From positions 11,918,501-11,982,500 of the forward strand of contig CAMQGK010000008.1 in NCBI GenBank assembly GCA_947000775.1: a stretch of DNA of 64,000 nt, in the 5' to 3' direction. Position numbers and translations under genes: made by a program. A model generated the notes under the pieces. The model was given only the letters and a program-made list of their open reading frames with translations. It had not been told where the DNA came from and did not search any database. Source of the DNA: Pterois miles. Lineage: Eukaryota; Chordata; Actinopteri; Perciformes; Scorpaenidae. Below, one piece after another: positions 1 through 12,277 of this stretch (the stretch's first letter is position 1; each line of letters starts with the position of its first letter).

Positions 1-447
1 GCCGTTGAGATATAAGGTTACCACTGGCTCCAGACAGTGAGGCTAATACTCCTCCTCCCTCACCTCCCTCTCACCTGACCGGAGGAAGGGAGGAAGGCAT
101 GGGATGGAATAAAAGGATGAGGGAGCAGCAGAGACAGGAAGGGGGATGAAGAAATTAAATGGGAGGGAGGGGTGGAGGGCTGGTAGACGCATGCAGAGAG
201 GCAGAAATGTACAAAGAGAGATGAGAATGAGTGATTGTCTTGTCCACCTGCGAGTGAGGAGAATGGACAGGAGATACAGACACTGAGCACAAACACACAA
301 GGAGACATGAGATCTGTGGCAGCCACAGCAGTCAATAGATGGAAACCTAAGATGGCGGAAGATGGGGGGGCCATACAACCCCTCCCCACCCCCCTTAATC
401 AAACTATGCAAGGGGCCCCATCAGGGTCATGCACACAGAAACACAGA

Positions 448-484
<37 letters not shown>

Positions 485-689
485 CTGACCCTGCCCTTCC
501 CCCAAACGAGCCCCTTATTGATGAGGTCACCGGCCAAGAGGTCAAATCACAGTGACGGAGAGAGATGGGGGGTTTGAAAAGTGGAGTATTGGTAGAAAAA
601 AAGAAGAAACTGCAAAAGCTGGATCTGCTTAACTATCTAGTAAACTTGACACAATTGTTACTGCACAAAAAACAATCAGGTAGAAGTGC
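1..689. other. non-coding, low-complexity sequence with a (CA)17 run
   Basis: The left edge is purine-rich and then G-rich. The run at 449-482 is a CA microsatellite. Short open frames here are low-complexity (Thr-His or Ser-Pro rich) and I see no protein family. Confidence 0.5.
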
Positions 690-1560
690 AAATACTAGTT
701 TTGGGAACCGTTCAGTTCGCTAGTCACGGTTCGGGTTGTGTATCTATCGTTCAGTTCATTTGAAATATGTCATGAGGCCAATAGTGTATTTTTTTCATCC
801 AGTTTATTGTCACACTAGAAATCAAGGCCTACGGAAAGAGGCTGGGAGGCGGGCGGATAAGAATATGAGGTATAACACATGCGCAATGTAACTGAAGGTG
901 AGGTTGTGTGTTGAAATTGGCTCAATTTTGGCGAGAGTGGACTAGATTTTACTGAGCATGTGTTGTACCGCCAAAGACACGATGCGCTGGCGTGTGACCC
1001 AGCCTCCAGTCTTCTCAAACTTCTCAGCTGGCAGAGACATACGGCTGTCATTCTGTTAAGGAAATGGTGAATGGGCACAATAAAGTGGTGGATAAAATGT
1101 CGACTGTGTAAGCACTGTGCAACATTTGTGGAGACATCACTCTGGTTTGTCCATTGATAGCATAAGGAGCAGAGAGTCGCAACCCCTTCTCCCAGCAGCA
1201 AGTAAACAGCCTCTACGTGCAGACTCGGAGCAAAAAACATAACTAAAGCATTGGGGATGTTTATAGTGAAAGATATGCAGTCTTATGCAGTCGTGGAGGC
1301 CGCTGGATTTCAGCATATGATTAGGGTACTTGAGCCGCGCTATAATATATAATAATATATACATAAGCTACACAGTAATTCCCGAACTTTTTGTTAATGG
1401 CCTGAGCCTTCATACGCTGTTTCTACATATAAAAAAACCCTTGAGACTAATGGAAAGTCTTTCAAATAGTGTTGAGCAGAAGCTGAAAAACACCTGCTGC
1501 TTCCTACTGTATTTCTCAGACACGTTAACCCCGCTTTAAATGGTTCAATACTACAGCGGC
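690..1560. repeat. probable decayed dispersed repeat with GAACCGTTCAGTTCG-like motifs
   Basis: Repeated CCGTTCAGTTCG and CACGGTTCGGGTTG motifs at 706-760 look like the edge of a fish MITE that carries GAACCGAACCG-type ends. Boundaries cannot be fixed by eye and no coding potential is visible. Confidence 0.35.
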
Positions 1561-3987
1561 CACTTCCTTTAACTAGAATTTAGTGCTGTTTCTGTGTGAG
1601 CGGAAGTTAGAAAAGAAATAGTTTTTTTGGTCCAGCCTACAAGTCCACTGTTTCCTTCAACAAGTCGCAGTATTTGAGTGCAACAAGTGAGTGATTACAA
1701 GAAACTGCAGAGGAAACTTCATGTGATGAGACGCTTGTTTCGTTTTCCTGTCTCACTGTCTTTCTCTCTCATATACACACATTACGGTAAAAGCAGACAC
1801 ACACAACACACACAGATTGACATAAAACATACGGTATGGCGTACAGATAAATATTTAATATATATATATATATATATATAAGGGTGTGACGGAGAGCTTG
1901 ATCACCGCTGTCTCCTAGCGCACAGATGACCCTCCCAGACTGGAGGTTTGAGATTCATCAACGCAGGCTGAGGCAACATGCTTGGAAATAATAACAAAAC
2001 AGACCCAGACAAAAGTCATCTTTTTGTGGCTGTTTGAATTTAAAACATCCAGCAGCAACATATTGTTTCAGCTGCTGTTTACATTTGGAGAAAATCTCCA
2101 AAATGTAAGCATTTTAGAAACGGAGAAAAGGCGGCTTTGCCAAACATGTAATATTTCACAAACAGACTCAGCCATGCTCCATTCAGATCGACACAGTGAC
2201 ACCGGTCAGCCCTTAATTAGCAATTTATCTGGCCAACACTCATCTAACTGGGGTCAGACTCTGCCAGGCTTTTGTGACAAGGTGTCTCTATAAGGGATGG
2301 AAACTTAATTTCATGATTCAGAGTTTTAAAAGACACTGAGGAGACAAAGAAAGAGTGCATGTGTGAGTGGGCGAAAGAGTTCGAGCAAAGAGTCAGAAGT
2401 GAAACTAAAACTTAATGTGGTAATTATTGTGATTCTGTGTAGTTCTCTGGTTTAACAGTGTGTGGACCTACACTGCAGGCTGGAATACACGCTAATGGTG
2501 AGAACCTGGGACAGCTGTCTCATATTAAAGCATGTTTAGTAGACCTTCATCCCATGCACATCTCCTACATGACAGAGCTGTATGACTACTTCACGTTTCT
2601 TTTCATTGAGAAGAAATAATTCAGTTCATTATAGTTAATACGGTTACCAAAACGACTACACATTGCTTTGCGCCCATGCCATCAAACTGGGGGCGTGCTG
2701 ACCATCGTCTACTGTAGATAATACCCTGACTATGGATGCGACCCCACTTCAAAACATCCAAACTATCCCTTTCACTGCCTCGTCAAGAATGGACTTTGAA
2801 GCTCAGTATTTCTCTCACTCAAACTATAATCTGAAATCACTCATGTATTTCTTCATAAAATCCCACCAATTATTATACAGCTTCTCCAGCTTTGCTAATC
2901 TCTAGACTGAAGGATTATTTGTGTTTACTTGATATGGTTTGAATCAAATGTGGGCGGCTGTGTGAAAAAGGTCAACTGTTGTCCTTGAACCCCCCATACA
3001 TCACATCTTAACAACTCAGATGTCATACAAATGCTTCCATCTCCAGTTGTATGTACTGCTTTAGCTGTCTCATTCGTGTGCATTTCAATGTAGTGAAAGA
3101 GCAAAATAAAAGAAGACATAGAAAGAGTGCAGGTGATGGAAAGGAAACTCATCTTTGTTGCCTTCCTCTCCCTTTATCTCTCTCCGGCTCCCTCGCTTCT
3201 CTCTTCAAAGCTGGCATTATCTTAAACTGCATAATCACCCCCCCTCTCTCCTTCCCTTTCATCTTTCTCCTCCTCCTCTCCTCCCTCCATCTTTCCCTCA
3301 TCATCTCTGACATCAAATTTCTACCTCTTCATCACTCCTCCACCTCTTTCTCTCTCTCTCTGTGGAGGGGCAGTCAGCAGTGATCAGAGGGATGATAAAC
3401 TGTCACCATGCTGCATGGAAAACACACTCAAACAAACAGAGGAGATGGAAAGATGTGCAGAGCGGTGAAAGGAACTTTTCTGAGTAAACAGATAAATATT
3501 GGCAGTCACACTGTGTTCTGTTATTCACCATGACACCTGCTCTACCCTCGCACACTTTCAGTTTTTCCTTCTTTTTGAACCTCTCGTTTCCTCTGCCTCC
3601 ATCAGAGAGATTACTGAAATCCCATCATCCAAAGTCTCACTGTCACTAGCTACCACAGACATTTCAATATAAGCAGACTTTGCTGCTTAAACGCACACTG
3701 AAGAACATCAAACACACACTTTAATGTGCCTACGACCCAAACACACGCATGTGGCGCTGAGGTGATGCAAACTTTGCCCGTCTGATTCCCACGGATGCTC
3801 GCTTTCATTTTCTCTCCCTTTCTTGCTCACGGTTCCTTCTCTTACTTCTTTCTTCTGCTGTCTCTCTTTGTTTTCTGTCTGGGATGTTGTGTACGGAAAG
3901 CAGAGGGAGAGAAGGAAAAAAACGCAGAAAAAAAGGGGGAAAGAGACGCAGATGCTTTTCAGCTCTGCTATTTCTGAGCTGCAAGCC

Positions 3988-4025
<38 letters not shown>

Positions 4026-4325
4026 CTGTTGCTTCTATTTTTAAACCACTGCACAGAGGCTGGCTGCTTGATTCTCCTCCAATAAGTCCCACTGACTACA
4101 ACGGTGCACACTGGGAAACTTTTTGAGAGCGTTTGCCCATGCACATGAGTGTAATGTTTTCCATTGTTACAGAGGTGGAAAACGTGCACACATGTGAGTG
4201 AAAACACACCTATGTCTACTAAAGAATGCCTAAATGCCTTTTGATATTTGCGTTTCCATTTCAAGTTGAACTTGTGATCTTAATGCCATGTGAATACTTT
4301 TTGCACAGAGGAAACACATACACAC
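1561..4325. other. non-coding intergenic stretch
   Basis: Mostly unique-looking AT-rich sequence with a short (TA)n run at 1858-1880, a pyrimidine-rich tract at 3240-3360 and a (GT)n run at 3990-4022. A fragment of a repeat family also found in dnah2 intron 12 lies at 2666-2775. No exon recognised. Confidence 0.5.
2666..2775 (-). repeat. fragment of the AAAGGGATAGTTTGGATG-end element
   Basis: Read on the minus strand it begins AAAGGGATAGTTTGGATGTT, then a shared stretch TTGAAGTG...CATAGTCAG...TAGATGATGGTCAGCA. The better-preserved relative is in dnah2 intron 12 at 55476-55960. Truncated to one end. Confidence 0.6.
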
Positions 4326-4326
4326 A

Positions 4327-5200
4327 CTAGGGGAGGGAAAAAAATATTTCTACTTTGTATTGCAGTTTTGAAATCATTTTTTTAATATCAGAGTCAATAT
4401 ATTTCCCTCATTTGAATCTATGTGAAAGCAGAAGGAAGTTACAGTTACTATTGTTGTAGTCTGAGTAATGTGACGTCATATCTGTCCCGTGTCCTTAAAC
4501 CAAAACAAACAGCCGGCCGCCGTGAGCCGAAACAACAAATGGCGGAGGGGCTGCCTGAACACAAGCTGCACCCTCACATTTTATATCCAGAGTGGTAAAC
4601 ACACCTCACACAATAAAGTATGGAAACACTTTGGTTTTCACACATTGCCAAGAAAAGTAGAGCTAGACATGATGCCTAAAGCTGCATTCTGTACTCTGTA
4701 CAGGAAATGCTATTGTATTGCTGTAACATGCGGTCGAGCAAACCGTCACGGTCATCTCTGTGGTCAAATCAGCTGACGTTACAGCTGTAGAGCACCTGAC
4801 ATTTATGTTAAATGCATTCAAACAGACCCGACAGAGCTAGCAACAAACTTTGCGAAGTTAGTGGAAGTAACACGTGTGACTACGTCTGGTTTTCAAAATA
4901 AGGTGTTAAAGAATATTCACCAGAAGTATAAAATATTACATGTCCCTTATAATTAAAATGAAAATGCCACTAATTTGTTAGGGAAATGCCTTTATTTTTA
5001 TTCTTTGATCTGACCGATATATTTGACTTCAGGACATCTGACTACACACATAATTGAAATCAAACATTTTAATGTATTAATTTTGATATTTTCCAAAGTA
5101 AAAGTCCCTAGAAGTGTGTGATTCAACAAAAAAATTGCAATAAATCATAATATCAAATCACAATTCTTGTAAAACCTCAATACATATCAAACTGCCTGTA
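4327..5200 (+). mobile_element. hAT-like element copy A1 with decayed BED-finger coding
   Basis: Starts CTAGGGGAGGGAAAAAAAT and shares long blocks with 8431-8812 and 10553-11070, for example TTGTTGTAGTCTGAGTAATG and TGACGTCATATC. Between 4594 and 4773 one frame reads SGKHTSHNKVWKHFGFHTLP and then CTLYRKCYCIAV. V-W-K-H-F-G-F followed by C-x-x-(C) is the start of a BED zinc finger as in hAT transposases. The second zinc Cys is Tyr and the frame stops soon after, so it is a dead fragment. Confidence 0.65.
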
Positions 5201-5323
5201 ATTGCTTTGTTTTCACATGAAGTGAGTGAGCGCCGCCCTCTCCTTCCCCCTCCCAATTTTTCACTCAATAACTGATTGTGAGGATTATTATGAATGAATG
5301 ATTGGGGGCTATGGGACGGCCAT

Positions 5324-5376
<53 letters not shown>
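5324..5376. repeat. (GT)n microsatellite
   Basis: About 26 uninterrupted GT units. A second run of the complementary CA type lies at 5511-5544, so the two arms could pair. Confidence 0.95.
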
Positions 5377-5379
<3 letters not shown>

Positions 5380-5508
5380 GTCATCTCAAAAGGCAGCCAT
5401 GCTCTATTAGCGGAGTTTGATTCATAAGTAGGAAGCCTCACTTCAGTGATTCCCCTGGCAGCCATCGGCACAATAGATCCATGACACACACACAAACACA
5501 CACAAACG

Positions 5509-5510
<2 letters not shown>

Positions 5511-5544
<34 letters not shown>
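5511..5544. repeat. (CA)n microsatellite
   Basis: About 17 CA units, 135 bp from the GT run to its left. Confidence 0.95.
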
Positions 5545-5547
<3 letters not shown>

Positions 5548-7420
5548 ATTAGGACAAAAAGGTAAGAAATGACAGCGGAAGGAGAGAAAAAATGTACCCG
5601 TGAGAGAGAAAGCTGAACAAAGAGAGGATGAGAGGCAGGAAACAGGAAGTGTGGAAGGAGGAAATGAGTGGAGGAAGGAAACAGGAGGGGGAGAGACAGA
5701 AAAATGTGTAGAGAGAGCAGATGCTTTGTTCCTGATTCTGTCCGCTTGTGGCATGACGTAAAATATTCCTGCCTTTCCAAAAACGAACAAAAAGGTCATT
5801 CTTTGTGTCGCTGCTGCCTCTTGGCAAAGATTGATCATTGACTCTCACTGTGTGTAACATGACTCAGTACAACAAAGATCTTATTCATCTAGCTTGATCA
5901 AAATATTAAACTCACCACTTGGAGGCCAACACGTACAAATCAAATGCTACGCAAACAAAATCGAACAGTTGACAACTCATCCGGCAACTCTGTCATAAAT
6001 AAATAATTGATGATGACTATGTGACTGATGCTAACCCACATTCCCGTGAGTGGGAGCACACGCAATACCTCAGCCTACTCCCATGCACAGTGAGTGTCAT
6101 TAACACACATAATGGCACTGGAGGCAAACAGAGTGACGTTAATAAAGTCAGACAGATCCGACCCAAGCTACTGTAATTTGATTTTGTGTTCAATAGGTGG
6201 GAAATTAAACAGTGAGAGCCTCATATCAATGGCGTCAACCAGCCAAGTCATATTCCAAATATCGCAAAATTGTCTGAGCTTTAGCATGTGAACAATATAC
6301 AGTACACCACTTGATTCATGTAAGGAAAATCTCCATTTCTATCATGGTTAGCAGGAACAAAAACTATAAAATCACATTATAGTCATGGCTTTACAGTAAC
6401 TTATGCATTGTGTATGTATCAGTAAAGCTGTTGTCCAGGCTGCATGAAAAGCTACAATAAAAACCTGAGAAATCAACAAAAACCATTAACTTGCACCTTG
6501 GTTATGCAAGAGTTGGCATGCTAACCACTACAGCTAAAGCCATGCATTATGGGAATCATCAGCAACGAGTTGAAACATACCACTGACATGTCATCAGACT
6601 TAAGACTAGCAATCCTGTACTGTATCTCAGACACTTGCACATCTGGGAGGCTACACTTTATATGGAAGCTAAGGATTTACTAATAACAAATAAGGACTTT
6701 TTCTGCATGATTGTGTTTAATGTGATTATTTTATCTTATGAAATTTTATTAATGAAAACATCTTACTAATTGCTGCTGCAGCAGACTATTTGTTTATGAC
6801 CTCGACATAACATGAAATCGAGGTGTCATTGAGTTCAGCAGGGTAGATATACACTATATACAGTATATTGTGTGAAGCGAATGGTGGTAATGACCCAGCA
6901 GTTGGGTAGGGGGTACTGAGAGGGTGGAGGGGAGAAGGTGGTGGTGGAGGGGGTTCAGTCCTACGTGACGCCAGGCTCGTACCCAATGCTACCTGGCTCG
7001 CGTTCAAACACACCCCACTTCAGCTAGAGAGCCCCAAGTCCCTGGAGAGCTCCCCGACATGAACCACTAGACAATAAACACACAAAAACATGCTACCCTT
7101 TCACACTCCTAATAGGCCACAAAAAATACAAACACTGAGAGGTAAAAGATAGCATGAGTGCACATGACAGCACACAAAGAAACATGAACAAGCATAAACA
7201 AAAATCTCACAAAGGCGAGGACAGTCCCACATAAACAAAAGCCCAGCACAAACACACACATTAAAATAAACAAACATGCAAACTTCCATGCATGCAGGCA
7301 AACACACTTTGTGTGCAGGGCTTCTTTGGATATGGCCCCAGCCCCATACAACAAGCTGCATGAAATATTCAGTGAATTTTTCAACATGTGCTCTTTCCCC
7401 TTTCGCACGTGTAGAAGTGC
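5545..7420. other. non-coding intergenic stretch
   Basis: Purine-rich to 5720, then AT-rich and mostly unique-looking. No frame here resembles a known protein. A 20-bp A run begins at 7421. Confidence 0.5.
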
Positions 7421-7553
7421 AAAAAAAAAAAAAAAAAAAAATGCAAGGGGAGAGAGATGGGGAGACGGGAAGGAGGGGGAGAAGGAGTCAATGAGGGCAA
7501 AGGCAGAGCGAGCAGTGGGAGAGGATGGACGAGCAAGCCAGAAACTGAGGGGG

Positions 7554-7555
<2 letters not shown>

Positions 7556-7633
<78 letters not shown>
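7556..7633. repeat. (GA)n microsatellite
   Basis: About 38 GA units, uninterrupted, preceded by 100 bp of purine-rich sequence. Long GA runs can form triplex (H-DNA) structures. Confidence 0.97.
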
Positions 7634-7636
<3 letters not shown>

Positions 7637-7659
7637 CCCAGCTGACTCTGATCCAAGCT

Positions 7660-7805
7660 ACTCCCCTTAGCAACAGCCCTGGCTCAGCCTGCGTCCCATT
7701 GGCCGGCTGACAGCATGCATCACAATCCCATGCATGGCTCCACAGCCAATCAGGGGTTACCTTGCAACTCTGCATTTTGGATTTCATTTTCACCATGGCA
7801 ACACA
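7660..7805. promoter_or_regulatory. candidate regulatory cluster: CCAAT boxes and X-box-like sites
   Basis: A short non-repetitive island between a GA and a CA microsatellite. It holds ATTGG at 7698 and CCAAT at 7746 (opposite orientations), GTTACCTTGCAAC at 7756-7768 and TTCACCATGGCAAC at 7789-7802. The latter two resemble RFX X-boxes (RYYNYY AT RRNRAC) with one deviation each; there is also a half site AGCAAC at 7669. NF-Y plus RFX is a known promoter pairing, and RFX drives ciliary genes. No transcript start is visible. Confidence 0.35.
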
Positions 7806-7850
7806 ACCCTGCTCTTGGCCCTGGGATGTGGCCTGTGCAGTGTATATCAC

Positions 7851-7867
7851 CCCCCACACACACACAC

Positions 7868-7925
<58 letters not shown>
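7851..7925. repeat. (CA)n microsatellite
   Basis: CA run of about 35 units, broken once near 7869. It is followed by a 16-bp perfect palindrome at 7929-7944 (TACTGTATATACAGTA). Confidence 0.95.
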
Positions 7926-7927
<2 letters not shown>

Positions 7928-8430
7928 ATACTGTATATACAGTACAAAGTTGACCAACCCTTGATGAGCTCAGGCCAAAGCAATTACTCTGGAAGTAACA
8001 GAGGCATAAACAAAACTCACATGGCACACCAGCTAACTCAGCTAACTCTGCTGCATCTCCACACCTGTGAACATGTAATTGTAAGTGTTACAAACAGTGA
8101 AGAACACTGGGGAGCTGGAATAAGAGTTCACGGTACACAGACAACCCAGGAAATGCTTTCATTAGTACCCAACACTCATAATGAGGAAAAGAAACATGTG
8201 GTCGCACTCTTTGTTTCTACATCTGTCATCTGTCTACATCTGCATCCTCATATTAAAGTGATCCTCAAAGCCTCCCTCACATTTACTCTCAAGGTTGGAA
8301 GAGGAAGCATCAATCTGAAGTTCCTTACATACCTGTACAGTTATTCTGTAAATGCGCTGGCAATTATTATACTGCGTTATGTTTGAAAAGGACCTAGAGT
8401 TTCTGTAGAAGTTGTTCTGGCACCTGATCA

Positions 8431-8812
8431 CTAGGGGTGGGGGAAAAAAATCAATTCACCTACAGTATGTATAGCAATTTTTTAATAGATTTTTTAAAGC
8501 CAGAATCAATATATTTGCTTCATTTGAGTCTATGCGGAGGTAGAAGGAAGTTACTGCTTTTATTGTTGTAGTCTGAGTAATGTGACGTCATATCCGTTCC
8601 ATATCCGTCAACCAAAACAAACCGTAGCCAACTGCGACGAGAAAGTAGGAAACGACAGACGGTCTGTGTGGATATGACCTGAATGCCCAAATTTTAAATC
8701 CAAAGTGGTAAACACTCGTCGTACAGTGTGGAAACACACATGCATGCTAACTCTGTCACGGACAGGTAACGCTATTGTGTTGCCGTGCGTGGTAGTGGTT
8801 TTGTGTGTAAGT
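8431..8812 (+). mobile_element. hAT-like element copy A2 (truncated)
   Basis: Begins CTAGGGGTGGGGGAAAAAAA and follows copy A1 through TTGTTGTAGTCTGAGTAATG, TGACGTCATATCCGT and CCAAAGTGGTAAACAC. It ends where the element at 8813 begins, which may have inserted into it. The BED-finger coding part is more degraded than in A1. Confidence 0.6.
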
Positions 8813-9480
8813 TAGGGATGTTAATAATAAACCGTTTCACTGACATTAAGAATTAAGTTAAGACGGTTAAAAGACATAATATTTAATTAAAAAGAAGAGC
8901 AAAACTCAGCTTGTCAGTTTAAGGAGTAAAGCTGGTCCACCTTACCAGCCCACCGTCAGAGAGTCTGTGCCAGAGTTACAGATACAGGAAGTTGACTATG
9001 GTCGCAGTTGTAGCTTCATAGCATTAACTCACGACATATAAACTGTACACACACTGTCTACATTCACAGCTATAATGCCACTGACAACCCCACACTCACC
9101 CGCAAAAACACACATGCGCGGCCTGCCCGACACTCGCTAATGTTATGCCGTGCTGAGAGACTGTATGTGTGTGACAACGGCGGCACGAACCCACCATCAG
9201 CGCTACAGCTGCTAACATAGAACAAACACACACAGTTTATCGGACAGTCGCTAATGTTGCGTCGGGCGACAGAGTACCGTTATGTCGGGCAGACGCATAG
9301 CTGACAACCTGCTAAACTAAACGATGGTGGTCTGACTTCTACTGGGAAAGTGGCTGCATGTGTCTGATCATACACACAGCACCATATACATCATACACTG
9401 CAGCTGGCGCGATTAATAATTGGTTAACAAGGGTTGGTTATCATTTTTGCTATTGTTTGTAGTCAAAATTAGCAACCCTA
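8813..9480 (+). mobile_element. non-autonomous hAT-like element copy B1, 668 bp
   Basis: Termini TAGGGATGTTAAT and (reverse complement of the right end) TAGGGTTGCTAAT form inverted repeats. Flanks are GTGTAAGT at 8805-8812 and GTGTAAGC at 9481-9488, an 8-bp target duplication with one change, as expected for hAT. The interior matches copy B2 at 13087-13843 in blocks such as AAGCTGGTCCACCTTA, CAGATACAGGAAGTT and CTACTGGGAAAGTGGCTGCA. No transposase frame. Confidence 0.8.
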
Positions 9481-9488
9481 GTGTAAGC

Positions 9489-10080
9489 ATATGTAGTCTT
9501 TCCTCTACATCTACTGTATGTCCCCGTTCTTACGAGCATGAGCTGTCATTACAGGAGTTGATATTAACTGAAGGGCTACAGCGGCTACATAGCAGGTGTC
9601 TGATCAGGCTTCTTAGCCCTCTACAAACCATAAAACACTAATAGCTGTTCCACTGATATCTGTCTCACTGCAGAAACTAGATTTGTGGAATAAGTCCTTA
9701 ACATCGTACTTCATACATTTCAAACGGGCACGCAGGCAGACAGACAAGGTAACTAGCTATGTCCTCTTTGTTCTCTCAGTGAGTCGAGATGTATAAAGGT
9801 TGTGAGAGAGGGAGGGTATCAAATATATAAAGACAAGAGTAGAGAGGAGAGACAATGAATAGCAGCTCCTCTACAGACACATGATGAATGGGTCTGCTGC
9901 CTAAAAAGCCAGCATGTCTGTTCACCCCACACTGTGTGTGTGTGTTTATTTGGATGTGTGTAACTACAAAAGTGACCCATCTGGGCCATTGTGGCGGTGA
10001 CCAAACCAGAGGTTGATATCCAGCATCCACTTTCCCCTCCCACAAGGCGAAACACAGCCATCAGCTCCAAAAACGGCACT
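9489..10080. other. non-coding intergenic stretch
   Basis: Unique-looking sequence with nothing recognisable on either strand. Confidence 0.45.
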
Positions 10081-10084
10081 CGGG

Positions 10085-10325
10085 GTCAAATGTCAAACTT
10101 AACAGCAGGTAATTAAAAGTAATAGCAGAGCTTCCCCTTGGGTTTGACGAGAGGCGATGTACGTATCCCACCAACAGCAATTAGTCAGCCAATTACCCCA
10201 GGGCCTAATTATAACCGCCGTCCATAGGAAGGCTTTGGAAGATACAATAATGGGCTCTTATGGTTAGCCTGTGTTTATCTAAGTGATCAATGATTAGCAT
10301 GATCACTGGGAAAGGTCAGAACCTC
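10085..10325. promoter_or_regulatory. candidate conserved non-coding element rich in homeodomain cores
   Basis: Non-repetitive segment with an unusual density of TAAT/ATTA cores: GGTAATTAAAAG, GCAATTAGTC, GCCAATTACC and CCTAATTATAACC within about 110 bp, then TGATCAATGATTAGCATGATCA. No microsatellite and no coding frame. This composition is typical of developmental enhancers, but conservation cannot be judged from one sequence. Confidence 0.3.
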
Positions 10326-10552
10326 ACATGAAAGGCTGGCTGCTGAAACGACATTTCTATTTTGCTGCGGTCAATTGGTACAACAGTAGCAAAGTGCTGT
10401 TTTCTATTACCGGTTTGTAAAAGTACATATTAGGATGCCATACTGGAGGCCACTTTGAGTGCAATGAATTTAAAGACCGACACTCCAGACACTCCGAAAA
10501 CCTGAACTCACATTTCTTCATGGTTAAATGTGAACATGAACCTATGTCATTT

Positions 10553-11070
10553 TTAGGGATGGGGAAAATTGATTTACCAATGTTTCACAATTTTTTTAAT
10601 TCCAATTTTGAAATGCCAGACTTTTTTAATGTCAGCCAACGCAACAACTGTAGAGCACTCATATACTGACATTCACGCATGGATCCATGGAAATCCATGG
10701 ATGTACAAAGAGAATGAACTTGGCAGAGTTAGTGGAAATATACAGTGTGACTACGTACAGTTTTCAAAATAAGGTGCTAACAAAAGGAACTGTATGTACA
10801 AAATACATATTTGGAGATAAGATTGATTGGATTACATTCACCAGAAGAATAAAACATTACATCCCTTATAAATCAGAAAGAAAATACCACTAATCTGTGA
10901 GGAAAATTATATAGTTACTATAAATAATGCCTGACAATGACTGATATTTGACCTCAGGACAACAGGACATGTTGAAAAGCAAACATTTTTACTCAATTTA
11001 GATATGTTTCAAAGTAAAAGTCACAAGCTTTAAGTGTGGTGGTTACAGCGTAGTTAGCTGGAAATTCATT
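10553..11070 (+). mobile_element. hAT-like element copy A3 (internally diverged)
   Basis: Starts TTAGGGATGGGGAAAATTGA and shares with A1 the blocks GTAGAGCAC, AGTTAGTGGAA, GTGACTACGT, GTTTTCAAAATAAGGTG and TTCAAAGTAAAAGTC. The BED-finger region is missing. Confidence 0.6.
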
Positions 11071-12277
11071 GTACTTTATTTTGGCTGATTCAATTAAATC
11101 TAGATGGGTCCTCCAACATGTGTGCCAATGGGTGTCCATGTGCATGTTGCAGCTCTCAGAGCAGCGGGCTCGGCGGCAGAAGCTCCTCTAATCGAGTTAG
11201 CTGTGATAACAGGAGTGGCAGCTGGCTTTCCAGGAATATATGCTCCCACTTAGCATGCACTCCCTGCCAGCGGATTCCACACATACAGACACTCATAAGC
11301 GTGCACATATGCACGCAAATGCACTTGGTCTGACCTACCTTTCTGTTTGCTGGGTTTTATAAATACATGCGTGGTGCTATGGGTCTTTGGCCGGTAAATG
11401 CATGTACACATACTGAGACAGGCTTATTAACACATTCATCTGTACAGTCACTAGCATCTACCTCTGAACTCACACACAAACACGTCCAACATGTGCTTAC
11501 ATGTCACACTGTGTGTAATGTATACAGTATTTGTGTGTGTGTTGCTTATCTGCTGGCAGCTCGATGAGACATTTAGGTAGGTCAGTAGGTGAATGAGTCT
11601 AATGCCGTCAGTGTCACCTGGTTTAGTTAACTATAGATACACTAACTTTAAAGCCCTCTTGGCCACATACTGGCCCAGTTCCACTGTCTGAACTCAATGA
11701 CCTGTGCTAAAGACAGAAGCTGTGTTCATCGGTTCTGAATGTTGGTTTGGGTGCCACATCGTTTTAGTTGCAGCTCTCTTAATGTTTTTTTGGGACAAGT
11801 AATACCTGCGGTCTGACTTCTAGGTCTCATGACCTCAGGTATTTTTTTTTACAGCCCTGCAAAAAATAAAAAATCTAAAAAATGAAGCAAAAGGTTTAAA
11901 GATCGCACAAATTGCTCCAGCAGAATGAACCCCCTCCTTTTCCCACATTGCGTTTTGAAATGGTGATTCGTTATTTTAACACAGTCAATTCATGTACACA
12001 GCTATACTGTATCTGTTCTTCCCTATATCACCCTCTATTTGTCCTCCTTGGACACTATATTCACGTAGATTAAATATTCTGGATATACTGGATACTCCTT
12101 TAACTACAGGGCACACATAACTGTTTTATGCATGTCTATGTATATTTGTAAAATACCATGTGAATGCAAGTTAAGCAGGACACGTCAGTGCTATGTACAC
12201 ACCATAGACAAATGTGAATAATCACATCATACATGCTTGTGTGTCTACTTCAAAATGATCATAAAGCATCTAAAGCA
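11071..12277. other. non-coding intergenic stretch
   Basis: Segment 11140-11285 is fairly GC-rich and non-repetitive (TAATCGAGTTAGCTGTGATA, then GGCTTTCCAGGAATATATGC) and could be regulatory. The rest is AT-rich with no coding signal. Confidence 0.4.

Noticed and set aside
7929..7944. 16-bp palindrome TACTGTATATACAGTA and many ATACAGTAT strings across the window
   Set aside because: TACTGTA/TACAGTA is frequent throughout this AT-rich fish DNA; no sign of a specific site.
7715..8386. A 223-codon open frame on the + strand, and similar long frames at 5376-5780, 16677-16967 and 48360-48824
   Set aside because: Length comes from CA/GT microsatellites read as Thr-His or Cys-Val repeats; the flanks encode nothing recognisable.
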